From Leptolyngbya ohadii IS1 (GTDB lineage Bacteria; Cyanobacteriota; Cyanobacteriia; Elainellales; Elainellaceae), in NCBI RefSeq assembly GCF_002215035.1, contig NZ_NKFP01000001.1, forward strand, positions 1,051,501 to 1,115,500: DNA of 64,000 bases, in the 5' to 3' direction. Within the stretch, counting starts at the first letter, position 1, and each line of letters starts with the position of its first letter. The position numbers and the translations under genes are program-made. A model generated the notes under the pieces. That model was not told where the DNA came from. It did not search any database and saw only the letters and a list, made by a program, of their open reading frames with translations. Below, piece after piece: positions 54,223 to 62,972 of this stretch.

Positions 54223-55026
54223 ATGACGGCGAACGACCAGGAAAAAACACAGCTATACGATCGCTTTAGCCAAACCCAGCGGCAGCGAGTGAGTGATGGG
54301 GCAATCGTGCCGATTTTGGAGGGCTGTGGGTCTGCCTCCCGGCAACTGGTGCTGCTGTGGTCGCAGTTAGGGGATTTTGACAATCTGGAATATGCCTGGT
54401 GGTTGCGGCGAGAGGCAGAATTGCTTCAGCAGGCGGGAATTGCAGTGCGGGCGGTGGGAATTGGCGATCGTCGTTCTGGGGAGCAGTTTTGTGCCTATAC
54501 GGGTTTTCCGGCGGATTGTCTGTTTGTTGATCCGGCAGCAGAACTGCATCAGCAGCTTGATCTCTACCGGGGATTGGCGCTCAAGCTCCCCCTGTTTTCC
54601 CCTGGGCAAAATGCCTGGCTGAACCTGCTGCTGATGTGTGCCGGAATCGGTAGTCCGGGTACGCTCTCGGAGGTGTTTCGCGGGTATCGGGGCGACAGGC
54701 GGGCACCGCAGCTGATTGGCGATGAGGAAACGGTCAAAGCTCCTCCACTTCCACCGCTTAAAGGTGCTTTCTTCAAGTGGGCAGGCGGCGAGGGGTTTCA
54801 GCGTCCGTTTGAACTGGCAACGCTGCGGCTGCGAAATATGGGGGAAGTCCTGAGCCACTGGAAGACCTACGTGCCGAATTCTGCGTATCTGACCCAGCGA
54901 GGCGCAACGTTTCTGTTTAATGCAGAGGGCGAGCTGCTGTATGAACACCGCGATCGAGCGATTCTGAGCTTTGCTGAGGATATGAGCAATCCGCTCTCGT
55001 TTGTGGCGAAAAGCAAATCTTATTGA
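54223..55026 (+). CDS. AhpC/TSA-like (PF13911) peroxiredoxin-like protein
   Basis: 267 residues. The fold is the AhpC/TSA_2 type of FAM213/PRXL2 proteins: LVLLWSQLGDFDNLEYAWWL at the first strand, IAVRAVGIGDRRSGEQFCAY, FPADCLFVDP, and NAEGELLYEHRDRAILSFAE at the C-terminus. The usual CxxC-like redox pair near the first strand is not evident, so antioxidant activity is uncertain. It is common and conserved in cyanobacteria, function unknown. The DNA just upstream has no strong promoter. Confidence 0.75.
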   Translation: MTANDQEKTQLYDRFSQTQRQRVSDGAIVPILEGCGSASRQLVLLWSQLGDFDNLEYAWWLRREAELLQQAGIAVRAVGIGDRRSGEQFCAYTGFPADCLFVDPAAELHQQLDLYRGLALKLPLFSPGQNAWLNLLLMCAGIGSPGTLSEVFRGYRGDRRAPQLIGDEETVKAPPLPPLKGAFFKWAGGEGFQRPFELATLRLRNMGEVLSHWKTYVPNSAYLTQRGATFLFNAEGELLYEHRDRAILSFAEDMSNPLSFVAKSKSY

Positions 55027-55191
55027 AATCATGCGGATTTGATGAGCGATCGGTTGAAGGGGTGATCCAGTTTGCAGAACTGCGGGTAGACTATACACCT
55101 AGTCATGACGCCGCGAGTCATTACGACTTATCGCTAGGGTCGTTAAGACGGAATGCCCCTCTGTTGGAAACTCTCACCTCTGGTTTGACCG

Positions 55192-56517
55192 ATGGCAGTA
55201 CGATCGCTTCTCCCAATCCTGACCCAAGGCTTTATTCCTCAGCGATGGCGAATTCAGCTTGCCTCCCGATTCAAGGCGGTTCGATCGCTTCTATCCGGGA
55301 TTCGCTGGGATCGATATCCAGGTCAATCCCGCAGGGCTGCGGGCAACGGTGCCCGATCGATGGTTCGGAAGGTGCCGATTCTGCTCTTCCTGGCGTCATT
55401 CCTGACCGTGCTGCTCATCAGTATGCCTACTCTGGCAACGATGCCCTCCCTGCGATCGGAGATTCGAGGGGTCTGGGTAACGGGTAACGATACGGTGGTG
55501 CTGCGCGATCGCCTCAAGGTGCGGGATGCGGTGGCACAGCTGCGACGGCTCAACTTCAATACGGTCTATCCGGTGGTGTGGAATGCGGGCTACACAATGT
55601 ATCCCAGTCGGGTGGCGCAGCAGGCGGGCATTCAGGATTTCATTTATCGCGGCTTACAGGGGCAGGATATCCTCGCGGATTTGATTGCCCAGGCGCACAG
55701 TCAGGGACTTCTGGTGATTCCCTGGTTTGAGTTTGGCTTTATGGCTCCGCCCACTTCAGAACTGGCACTCCAGCACCCCGACTGGCTAACGCAAAAGCGC
55801 AACGGCGAGCAAACCTCTGTCAGTGCGGCAGGGGAAGTCGTCTGGCTGAATCCGTTTCGCCCAGAAGTGCAGCAGTTTATTACCAATCTCGTTCTGGAGG
55901 TAATTACCCAATACAACGGGGACGGCATCCAGTTCGACGATCACATGAGCCTGCCCGCCGATTTTGGCTATGACGCCTATACGATCGCTCTTTACCAGAA
56001 GGAAACCAAGAAGGCACCGCCGGACAATCCGCAGGACGCCGCCTGGATTCGCTGGCGAGCCGACAAAATTACGGCATTTATGACCCAGCTGCAAAAAGCA
56101 GTCAAGGCACGCAACCCGCGGGCAGTTTTTTCTGTGTCGCCCAACTACTACGATTTTGCCTATCGGCTGCACTTGCAGGACTGGCTGGCTTGGGTGCGGC
56201 AGGGGCTTGTGGATGAGCTAATTATGCAGGTGTATCGTCCCGATCTTCAGAGCTTTGCGGAGCAGATCAACCGCCCCGAAATTCAGGAAACTCAGCAGAA
56301 GATTCCCACGGGTATCGGTATTCTGGCGGGGCTGAGAAATAATCCGGTTCCCATGCGGCTGATCCAGGCACAGACACGGGCAGCCAAGAGCCGTGGGTTA
56401 GGCGTCTCCTTTTTCTACTACGAAAGTTTGTGGGATGAATCCTCAGAACCGATCGCCGAACGGCAGTCTGGGTTTCAGGCACTCTTCCCCTATCCGGCGC
56501 TGCGCTCTGCTCTGTAA
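55192..56517 (+). CDS. GHL10-type glycosidase (DUF187 family), exported
   Basis: 441 residues from the first Met. A Met at 55360 (residue 57) begins a cleaner signal sequence, RKVPILLFLASFLTVLLISM, and coincides with the last base of a 35-bp palindromic repeat. The catalytic barrel shows EIRGVWVTGNDTVVLRDRLK, VVWNAGYTMYPSRVAQQA, the Asp pair in GIQFDDHMSLP, and FSVSPNYYDFAYRLHLQDWL. Members are glycosyl hydrolase-like proteins acting on surface polysaccharide or peptidoglycan. The start cannot be fixed, so both forms are kept in view. Confidence 0.85.
   Translation: MAVRSLLPILTQGFIPQRWRIQLASRFKAVRSLLSGIRWDRYPGQSRRAAGNGARSMVRKVPILLFLASFLTVLLISMPTLATMPSLRSEIRGVWVTGNDTVVLRDRLKVRDAVAQLRRLNFNTVYPVVWNAGYTMYPSRVAQQAGIQDFIYRGLQGQDILADLIAQAHSQGLLVIPWFEFGFMAPPTSELALQHPDWLTQKRNGEQTSVSAAGEVVWLNPFRPEVQQFITNLVLEVITQYNGDGIQFDDHMSLPADFGYDAYTIALYQKETKKAPPDNPQDAAWIRWRADKITAFMTQLQKAVKARNPRAVFSVSPNYYDFAYRLHLQDWLAWVRQGLVDELIMQVYRPDLQSFAEQINRPEIQETQQKIPTGIGILAGLRNNPVPMRLIQAQTRAAKSRGLGVSFFYYESLWDESSEPIAERQSGFQALFPYPALRSAL
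55326..55360. repeat. 35-bp REP-like double palindrome, copy upstream of the glycosidase
   Basis: Identical over 35 bases to 38907-38941. It holds two hairpins, and its last base is the first base of the candidate ATG at 55360. Confidence 0.85.
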
Positions 56518-56738
56518 TGAGTCCATCGGGTCTGAACGGAAAACAGATGACAAAGCAGATTCAAATGATGCCTAAAGAGTAGTGCCAGGACGAGATCGGG
56601 AGAAAAACAGGCTCCTACTGAAAACAAGCTAAAGAATTGGGGTTAAGTGCCGCTTTTGGGGGTAATAGTGAAGAGAAGCGATCTTTAGAACTATCTATCG
56701 AACCTTCTATCCCCCAGTCTACTCGCAGGAAAGTCACT

Positions 56739-58187
56739 ATGCCAGACAAAGCCCCTATGAAAGATATGGTCGTCATCCTTCCCGGCATTCTGGGAAGTGT
56801 GTTGCAAAAGGACGGCAAAGACCTATGGGCAGTTTCGGGGCAGGCAATCTGGCAGGTACTCACTCAATCGCAGAAAACGATCGACAAACTGAAGTTAATT
56901 CAGGATGACCCCGAAGCAGAAGATCTGGGGGATGGTATTCGTCCAACGGCGTTGATTCAAGATACACATCTCATTCCAGGTTTCTGGAAGATTGATGGAT
57001 ACACGAAAACGGCACGGCTCATTACCGATAACTTTGACGTTACGCCAGGCGATATTTACAACGATCCAGCGGATAAAGCTGCGAATTTCTATCAGTTTCC
57101 CTACGATTGGCGGCGAGACTGTCGGGCAAATGCGCGCATTCTCAAGAAGCTGATTGATCAGCGGCTAAAATGCTGGCGGCAAAAGAGCGGTGCTGCCGAT
57201 GCCAAGGTGATTTTGATGGCGCATAGTATGGGTGGGCTGGTGTCGCGCTATTACCTGGAAGTGCTGGAGGGCTGGCGAGACAGCCGGGCGCTGTTTACTT
57301 TTGGCACTCCCTATCGCGGTTCCCTCAAAGCGGCTAACTTTATGGCAAATGGCTACAAGCAGCTCTTTCTGGACTTAACGGAGGTAATGCGATCGCTCAC
57401 GTCGATCTACCAGCTTTTGCCGATCTACAAAGTCGTGAATATCAACGGGGAATTTCACCGGATTGCGGAAACGCAGGGTCTGCCCAACTTCGATCTGGTG
57501 AAGGCAAAAGATGCGCTGGCTTTCCATCGGGAAATTGAGGCGGCGGTGGAGCGGCATCGACAGGATGCAGACTATTTGCGATCGTTTTCGGTGGTGCCCA
57601 TTTCGGGGGTGCAGCAGCCAACGCTACAATCTGCCCGCTTTGCCCAGGGTCAATTAACGGTGAGCGAGGATTTGCCTGCGGCGCTGAAGGATCGACCGGA
57701 CCTGGGAGATGGGGATGGCACGGTGCCCAAGATTTCGGCAATTCCAATCGAGCGATCGCAGGAGCTAGACAATTTCTTTATTGCGGAGCAGCATGGCGGT
57801 TTGCAAAACCAGGCTCAGGTGCTGGACAACCTGCTGAATACGCTGCGGTTCAGTCAGTTTAACCTCTCGGATGTGCGGGCAAAGACACCCCAGGCGGCGA
57901 TCGGTCTGCGGCTAGAGGATCTGTATCTGGCAAACGAACCCGTTATCCTGCGTGCCCAACTGACGGGCATCTCGGATTTGTCCGGTCAACTAACGGCTGA
58001 AATTGAATCGGTGTCGCACGATCGTCCGACGCTGAGCCTCGATTTTGTGGAACAGGAAAACGACTGGATGCTGGCGATCGAGGATTTACCCGCCGGGCTG
58101 TATCGGGTGAGGGTGCAAACGGACAATTCGACAGGCAAGAATCCAACTCCCGTTCATGATGTGTTCGAGGTGGTCAGAAACGCATAG
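56739..58187 (+). CDS. LCAT-family (lecithin:cholesterol acyltransferase-like) lipase
   Basis: Start 56739 is chosen for an AGGAAAG site upstream. An earlier in-frame Met gives a non-homologous extension. LCAT features: VVILPGILGSVLQKDGK at the N-terminus, YDWRRDCRANARIL, the nucleophile S163 in AHSMGGLVSRYYLE, the FTFGTPYRGSLKAAN segment, and an Asp/His region near GDGDGTVPKISAIP and EQHGGL. A C-terminal beta domain follows (~400-483). It lacks a signal peptide. Substrates may be membrane lipids. Confidence 0.85.
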   Translation: MPDKAPMKDMVVILPGILGSVLQKDGKDLWAVSGQAIWQVLTQSQKTIDKLKLIQDDPEAEDLGDGIRPTALIQDTHLIPGFWKIDGYTKTARLITDNFDVTPGDIYNDPADKAANFYQFPYDWRRDCRANARILKKLIDQRLKCWRQKSGAADAKVILMAHSMGGLVSRYYLEVLEGWRDSRALFTFGTPYRGSLKAANFMANGYKQLFLDLTEVMRSLTSIYQLLPIYKVVNINGEFHRIAETQGLPNFDLVKAKDALAFHREIEAAVERHRQDADYLRSFSVVPISGVQQPTLQSARFAQGQLTVSEDLPAALKDRPDLGDGDGTVPKISAIPIERSQELDNFFIAEQHGGLQNQAQVLDNLLNTLRFSQFNLSDVRAKTPQAAIGLRLEDLYLANEPVILRAQLTGISDLSGQLTAEIESVSHDRPTLSLDFVEQENDWMLAIEDLPAGLYRVRVQTDNSTGKNPTPVHDVFEVVRNA

Positions 58188-58309
58188 TATTCGTTGCGAT
58201 ATATTAAAAGCCGTGCGGGCGATCGGATGAAGTTTTTGTGTAGTCTTCCTTCCTGATCGGGAGTTCTGCTGCCCGAATCAAGAAGCTGTTCTGCATCAAA
58301 AATGCTCCA

Positions 58310-59356
58310 ATGGACACAGCCCGGATGACACGGCTATTAGAGAACGCAATGAAGAATTTAATTCGGAAGCGGCGATCGATCGATCACCAGGCACGCCATC
58401 TCGCACATCTTGCGATCGTTTTGCCCGCAGCATCGCTGATCGTTGGTTGTGGAATCGGTAGCCCTCCCGCCTCTAAGGTGTCACCTGCCCCCAACTCGGC
58501 AACCGCCTCCGCGACTTCTGGCAAATCTGCTGGAGCGTCTTCAACGGTTCTGATTCCTGCCGGAACTTACGAAATTGGCTCCGATACCGCAGGCGATGCC
58601 CAACCCGCCCACCGAGTAGTGCTCAATGCCTTTCGGATCGATCGCTACGAAGTTACTAACGCCCAATATGCCGAGTTTCTAAACGCCTTAGACATTCAGC
58701 CGCTCCGGGATGCACCCGCAGGAGCCGTTCTTGCCAGCAATTTGCCGGAGGCAGCCGTTCCCCTGTTTATCGAAGGGGCAGCAGGCAACCCGCGACAAAC
58801 CCTGATCGCGCTTGATGATGAGCATAGTCGCATTGCAATCCGCAACGGACGATTTGCGGCTCAACCGGGCTACGAACAGCATCCCGTGACTGAAACCACC
58901 TGGCAGGGAGCGCAGCAATTCTGTGCATGGCGAGGGGCAAGGCTGCCAACGGAAATCGAGTGGGAAGCGGCAGCAAGAGGTACAGAAGGACGAATTTATC
59001 CCTGGGGGAACGAGGCACCAACCCCCTATCGCGCGGTTTATGGTCAGGATTCGGGGCAGACCTTGCCCGTGGGTTCCCTTGCCGCAGGCGCAACGCCCGA
59101 TGGAATTCACGATTTGGCTGGAAACGTTGCCGAGTGGACTAGCACGCTGTATCGTTCCTATCCCTACAGTTCCAGCGACGGACGGGAACAGCTCAGCAGT
59201 CGGGGAGAACGGGTGACGCGCGGCGGCGATCACGTTTATGACTCTTCTCCTGAAAAGCTAACAGCCTACTACCGCACCGGATTTTCACGCGCACCCGATC
59301 GCGGGCATCGGCATATTGGGTTTCGCTGTGTGCAAAGTGGATTGCCCCCGTCCTAA
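58310..59356 (+). CDS. Formylglycine-generating-enzyme-family (FGE-sulfatase) lipoprotein
   Basis: 348 residues. A membrane segment ends in a lipobox LIVGC (Cys47), so it is a lipoprotein. The alternative start is the Met at residue 14. The FGE-sulfatase fold is clear: IPAGTYEIGSDTAGDAQPAH, RIDRYEVTNAQYAEFLNAL, CAWRGARLPTEIEWEAAARG, NEAPTPYRAVYG, DLAGNVAEWTSTLY and a C-terminal HIGFRCVQSG. The two Cys that are required in authentic FGE are not evident, so the protein is probably a non-catalytic or different-function member, as are most in bacteria. Confidence 0.85.
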   Translation: MDTARMTRLLENAMKNLIRKRRSIDHQARHLAHLAIVLPAASLIVGCGIGSPPASKVSPAPNSATASATSGKSAGASSTVLIPAGTYEIGSDTAGDAQPAHRVVLNAFRIDRYEVTNAQYAEFLNALDIQPLRDAPAGAVLASNLPEAAVPLFIEGAAGNPRQTLIALDDEHSRIAIRNGRFAAQPGYEQHPVTETTWQGAQQFCAWRGARLPTEIEWEAAARGTEGRIYPWGNEAPTPYRAVYGQDSGQTLPVGSLAAGATPDGIHDLAGNVAEWTSTLYRSYPYSSSDGREQLSSRGERVTRGGDHVYDSSPEKLTAYYRTGFSRAPDRGHRHIGFRCVQSGLPPS

Positions 59357-59378
59357 TTTCTGTTCTATCGTTTTTGTC

Positions 59379-60686
59379 CTAACTGTTCTGCATCCCGTCC
59401 AATTTCAGGAGCGTATGCAGCAGCACATTTGCCCCGTTAACACAGTCTTCGGGGGAGGTGTATTCGGTTTCGGAGTGGCTAATTCCTGCCTGACTCGGCA
59501 CAAAAATCATGCCCATATTCGTCACCCGTCCAATTTCCAGCGAATCATGTCCGGCACGGCTGGGCAGTGAACAATGGCTTAGATTGAGCTGCTGACAAAC
59601 TGAGGCGATCGTCCGCTGAATGGGTTTTGCGGCAGGGGTGGGTTCCACGGTTAGGAGAGGAGCGGTCTCGATTGCGGTATCCGTATCCAGCGCGATGAAG
59701 TGCAGGTCTTGCTGAAGGCGATCGGTCATTTCCTCCAGGACATCCTTCGACAGATCGCGCATATCCACCGTAAGCTGTACCTCCTCGGCGATGGAGTTGA
59801 CGGAGTTGGGAGAAACGGTCAAATAACCGACGGTTGAAACAGGCTGGCTTTCCATCCGTCGAGCCGTATTTCGCACCGCAAGCACCACCTGAGCCGCTGC
59901 AACAAGGGCATCCTGCCGCAGGGTCATGGGCGTTGTTCCCGCATGATTTGCCTTTCCGGTGATGGTGATCAGCAGCCGACGAATCCCGACTACGCCCTGC
60001 ACGACCCCAATCTGGTTGCCCGTGGTTTCCAGAACGGCTCCCTGCTCTACATGAAGTTCAATAAAAGCGCCAATCTGGGTTCGATCGCGCCGGGCTGTGG
60101 CGAGAGCATTCCAATCTCCTCCAATGCGTTCCAGACAGTCCTGAATTGAGTCTCCGGGACTGGGCTGATAGCGTTCTGGCTCGTTGAGGAGGGCTGTACC
60201 TGCCATTGCCTGACTGCCGATCATCGTGCTTTCCTCATCGGTGAAGACAATCACTTCCAGCGGATGCTTCAGGCGGCGATTCTGCTCATGCAGCGTTTGC
60301 ACAACTTCAATTCCTGCCAGAACACCCAGCACTCCGTCATACTTGCCGCCAGAGGGAACGGTATCAATGTGGGAACCCGTTGCGAAGGCAGGAAGATCCG
60401 CTTCGGTGCCCGCATAGGAGCCGATTAAATTTCCGGCGGCATCGGTGCGAAGGGTCATTCCTGCTTCACTCATCCACTGCTGCACGAGATAGCGAGCCTG
60501 AATATCATCGGATGTAAAGGCTAACCGTTTAATGCATCCCGAAGGCTGTTTGCCAATTTTAGCCAGCTGTTCGATTCGACGATTGAGGCGATCGCCATTC
60601 ACGCCTACCTTCAGGTCAAATCGATCGGATATTGAATTAGAAATCAAATTTGGGATCATTTTTGGAATCGTCAAGTCAGCGGTCAT
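59379..60686 (-). CDS. Zn-dependent allantoate / N-carbamoyl-amino-acid amidohydrolase (M20 family)
   Basis: 435 residues. Metal ligands: H in FATGSHIDTVPSGG, D in GKYDGVLGVLAG, E-E in FTDEESTMIGSQ, H in ELHVEQGAVLE and the late H in AGISHSETEYTSPEDC. The dimerisation domain includes the substrate residues (KANHAGTTPM). It cleaves a carbamoyl or ureido C-N bond, for instance in allantoate or N-carbamoyl amino acids. A strong GAGGAG site precedes the ATG. It is divergent from the AtzF-C-like gene, and with the nucleoside hydrolase and GntR gene it suggests purine or ureide nitrogen use. Confidence 0.92.
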   Translation of the reverse strand: MTADLTIPKMIPNLISNSISDRFDLKVGVNGDRLNRRIEQLAKIGKQPSGCIKRLAFTSDDIQARYLVQQWMSEAGMTLRTDAAGNLIGSYAGTEADLPAFATGSHIDTVPSGGKYDGVLGVLAGIEVVQTLHEQNRRLKHPLEVIVFTDEESTMIGSQAMAGTALLNEPERYQPSPGDSIQDCLERIGGDWNALATARRDRTQIGAFIELHVEQGAVLETTGNQIGVVQGVVGIRRLLITITGKANHAGTTPMTLRQDALVAAAQVVLAVRNTARRMESQPVSTVGYLTVSPNSVNSIAEEVQLTVDMRDLSKDVLEEMTDRLQQDLHFIALDTDTAIETAPLLTVEPTPAAKPIQRTIASVCQQLNLSHCSLPSRAGHDSLEIGRVTNMGMIFVPSQAGISHSETEYTSPEDCVNGANVLLHTLLKLDGMQNS

Positions 60687-61231
60687 CAGGTTCTCCTCAC
60701 GAATGAATTAGGGATAAATTGAGAATTGAGTTAGTTCACTAGATAAAGAATAGGCAAATGGAAGTTATTGGCAATGAAAGCAAAAATATAGACAATAAAG
60801 AAATTTCTATGACAGCATTTCGATTACGATTCAGGAGATGGTTTGGAGGATATTTTTCTAACTCTCCTGGAATTAAACTCCTCGATTCGTCAAGTAATTT
60901 CAGGAGCAGTCGTCCTGATGGTTTGCATAAGCGGGTTATGTAAACGGGTTACTCAAAATTTCTGTGTACGCAGTAGCCCATAGGTGAGCAAGAGACTTTA
61001 GAAATGCAGAAATTTCTTTTATTCACAGTGGCTTCCTCCAGACTGGTTCCCCTTCGCCCCTGGGGAAAAGGGAGTGGGGAATAAGGGTTTGAACCCCTGA
61101 TCCATTGCTAAAACCTCGGAATTCAAGACTTTAAGTACAAGACTTCAAATAAATGGGGGAAGAGATTAATTCGTCAAAATATTGTATACAATCATAGTAT
61201 ACGAATTTTGTGTACAGCTCAAGAGGTGCCT
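60687..61231. promoter_or_regulatory. Divergent regulatory region with palindromic operators
   Basis: The space between two divergently transcribed genes. It contains a 15-base copy of the MITE tip (TGTGTACGCAGTAGC, about 60963-60977) and, close to the rightward gene, the operator cluster at 61182-61216. No other gene is supported here. Confidence 0.6.
61182..61216. promoter_or_regulatory. Operator cluster: TTGTATACAATC - GTATACG - TGTGTACA
   Basis: Perfect palindrome TTGTATACAA at 61182-61191, then GTATAC at 61197-61202 and TGTACA at 61211-61216. Centres are 13 and 14 bp apart. It lies just upstream of the AtzF-C-like gene. The same sequence and spacing recurs at 62799-62820. Confidence 0.75.
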
Positions 61232-61645
61232 ATGAATTCATCGTCTGGAACAACTCGACGGATTTTTATCTGTGGTTCTGCGCTGCGGGGACAGCCCGAT
61301 CACGGCAATCTGGGGAACGCTCAATTTATCAGAGAAGCGAAAACCCGCCCGATTTATCGCCTTCATGCTGCCCACGATGGCTGGCATCCCGCAATTTATC
61401 AAGCCAGCGAAAACGGCATTTCGATTCCCGGTGAGGTGTATGAACTCACGATCGAGGAATTTAACCATCTTGCCGCTAACGAACCCCCCCACATGTATCC
61501 GGCAGATGTGACGCTGGAGGATGGAGAAGTATTGACTGCGTTCCTCTACCCGCGTGAGCTAGTTGAGCAATACAGCTGGGCAGATATTTCCGAGTATGGG
61601 GGATGGGCAGCTTACAAGGCAGCAGGCAAGGCGATAGCTTCCTAA
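61232..61645 (+). CDS. AtzF C-terminal / gamma-glutamylcyclotransferase-like protein
   Basis: Start 61232 is chosen because AGAGGTG lies upstream. An earlier in-frame start lies only 24 bases before it. The ~137-residue single-domain protein has FICGSALRGQPDHGNLGNAQ and ISIPGEVYELTIEEFNHLAA, then PHMYPADVTLEDGEVLTAFL and WADISEYGGWAAYKA. These are the marks of the AtzF/allophanate hydrolase C-terminal domain, which belongs to the gamma-glutamylcyclotransferase fold. As a free-standing protein it may act on small amide intermediates. Operators directly upstream suggest control by the GntR protein encoded next to it. Confidence 0.8.
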   Translation: MNSSSGTTRRIFICGSALRGQPDHGNLGNAQFIREAKTRPIYRLHAAHDGWHPAIYQASENGISIPGEVYELTIEEFNHLAANEPPHMYPADVTLEDGEVLTAFLYPRELVEQYSWADISEYGGWAAYKAAGKAIAS

Positions 61646-61720
61646 ACCCTCTTCAGCCCAGTTTTCCATCACAGGACGATCGAACAAAGGCTTTCCGTGG
61701 GAGAACTGGGTAATGGCTGT

Positions 61721-62434
61721 TTATGAGGGGAAGGGCAGGCGAGAGTTGAGCAAATCCACCAGGCTGGTCGGTTTTCTAAAGGCAGCACGGGTATTGAGAG
61801 CCGCTTCGATGCCATCTAAATGACGCATGGCTGCATCTACGGCAGCTTCCTCGTTGCCCATCGCGATGTAGTCTAAAATCTCGCTATGCTCATCTTTGGT
61901 GCAAACGGGCATACTGCGCACTTCATAAAAGAAAGCCAGCGACGTTTGCGGCACGAGTTCCTTCAAATATCGACTCAGAATTTTATTGGAGCAAAGCTCT
62001 GCTAGCTGGATATGAAATTGAGCAGAAAGCCGCGTTAAACGGGGCAGGTCTTGCGTTTCACAGGCTTGTCGTTCCTCTGCAACCAGCTGGCGAAGGCTAT
62101 CAATCTGCTTGCGATTAATGGTTTGGGTGACATTTCGCACGATCGCCGCTTCCAGCAGTCGCCAGACCGCATAGATTTGTCGAGCTTCTTCCAGAGAAAG
62201 CGCTGCCACAAAAGCGCCCCGATTGGGTTCTAGCTTCACGAGACGATCGTGGGAAAGCCGCTGTAATACCTGTCGAATAATGGTTCGGCTCACTCCGTAA
62301 TGTTCAGCCAGAAGATTCTCGCCTAGCTTTGTGTCGGGCGGCAGTTTCCGTTCCAAAATAGCGTTGTACAAATCATCGTAGATGACATCCTCAGTGGGTT
62401 TGTTTTTAGACTCTGCTGGTCTTGCGGTTGTCAT
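61721..62434 (-). CDS. GntR-family regulator with FCD ligand domain
   Basis: 237 residues. Winged HTH at about 15-85 (LAEHYGVSRTIIRQVLQRLS, then KLEPNRGAFVAALSLEEARQ). The FCD domain is at 90-220 with the helical core VWRLLEAAIVRNVTQ and the metal-binding HIQLAEL/DEHSEIL/AAMRHLDG His residues. FCD regulators commonly sense carboxylates or ureides and repress their own gene. The palindromic repeats upstream of this gene and of both neighbours have the GTATAC/GTACAC type expected for such a dimer, and their positions suggest autoregulation plus control of flanking genes. Confidence 0.9.
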   Translation of the reverse strand: MTTARPAESKNKPTEDVIYDDLYNAILERKLPPDTKLGENLLAEHYGVSRTIIRQVLQRLSHDRLVKLEPNRGAFVAALSLEEARQIYAVWRLLEAAIVRNVTQTINRKQIDSLRQLVAEERQACETQDLPRLTRLSAQFHIQLAELCSNKILSRYLKELVPQTSLAFFYEVRSMPVCTKDEHSEILDYIAMGNEEAAVDAAMRHLDGIEAALNTRAAFRKPTSLVDLLNSRLPFPS

Positions 62435-62557
62435 AGAAGTTGTAATTGGCGCAGGGGTGAGCGATCGGGGCAGAGCTTATGAACCAATAAAAACTTGAAT
62501 CAGCGGAGACAGAACACACCCAGCAATGGAGTTCCCCGGACAAAACGTAAGGACATC

Positions 62558-62590
62558 GTACACAGTTCATCGTACACAATTTTTGTTCAC
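62558..62590. promoter_or_regulatory. Operator cluster upstream of the GntR gene
   Basis: Three spaced repeats GTACAC (62558-62563), GTACAC (62572-62577) and GTTCAC (62585-62590). Centres are 14 and 13 bp apart, with flanking TCGTACACA words. They resemble a TTGTGTACGA-type half of the operators at 61182 and 62799. Confidence 0.6.
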
Positions 62591-62798
62591 AGTTTATCCT
62601 TTAGCGAACTTGTCCCATGCAGGCTACAGGTTTCCTCAAAGAATGTTAAGGGACTTTGATAATGAGAGCTGATTATTGTGCCCTGATATACAAATTGCAA
62701 TTTAGAACTTCTGTAGGTTTTTATAGAGTACCGTAAGAAATAAATCGACAGAGAAGACGCCATAAGTCTAAATCTATCGATTTTTTTAAGACAACTTG

Positions 62799-62820
62799 TT
62801 GTATACAATCCTTGTATACA
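62799..62820. promoter_or_regulatory. Operator cluster: TTGTATACAATC - TTGTATACA
   Basis: Palindrome TTGTATACAA at 62799-62808 and a second GTATAC at 62814-62819. Centres are 13 bp apart, exactly as at 61182-61202. It lies about 150 bp upstream of the ABC ATPase start. Confidence 0.75.
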
Positions 62821-62972
62821 TATCCTCCGTGGTCCCGTTTAATTCTTGAGTTCCCAGACCCGTTCAGGAAGTCATTGCATCAGCAAAGCTTCCCTGTTGC
62901 AGATGTTCGATTGCGCTCTGTTTTCCCCTGTATCGAGTTACTGTCCCTAGTCACTGTTTTTGAGGCTGGCTT

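Larger units (their letters stand above)
62435..62972. promoter_or_regulatory. Divergent intergenic region between GntR and the ABC ATPase
   Basis: 538 bases with no supported gene. It contains two separate operator clusters, near each of the divergent genes (62558-62590 and 62799-62820), and is otherwise AT-rich. Confidence 0.6.

Noticed and set aside
55023-55487. 154-codon plus-strand frame overlapping the glycosidase start
   Set aside because: It reads across the 35-bp palindrome in another frame (QGCGQRCPI) and has no family pattern. The glycosidase frame is the real one.
60758-60943. 61-codon frame MEVIGNESKNIDNKE...
   Set aside because: Low-complexity composition, no ribosome site, and located in a divergent regulatory region.
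61080-61110. A GGGTTTGAACCCC stretch resembling a tRNA T-arm
   Set aside because: No acceptor, D or anticodon arms can be drawn around it.
62587-62808. 73-codon minus-strand frame between GntR and the ABC ATPase
   Set aside because: It overlaps both operator clusters and has no recognisable pattern. Probably chance.
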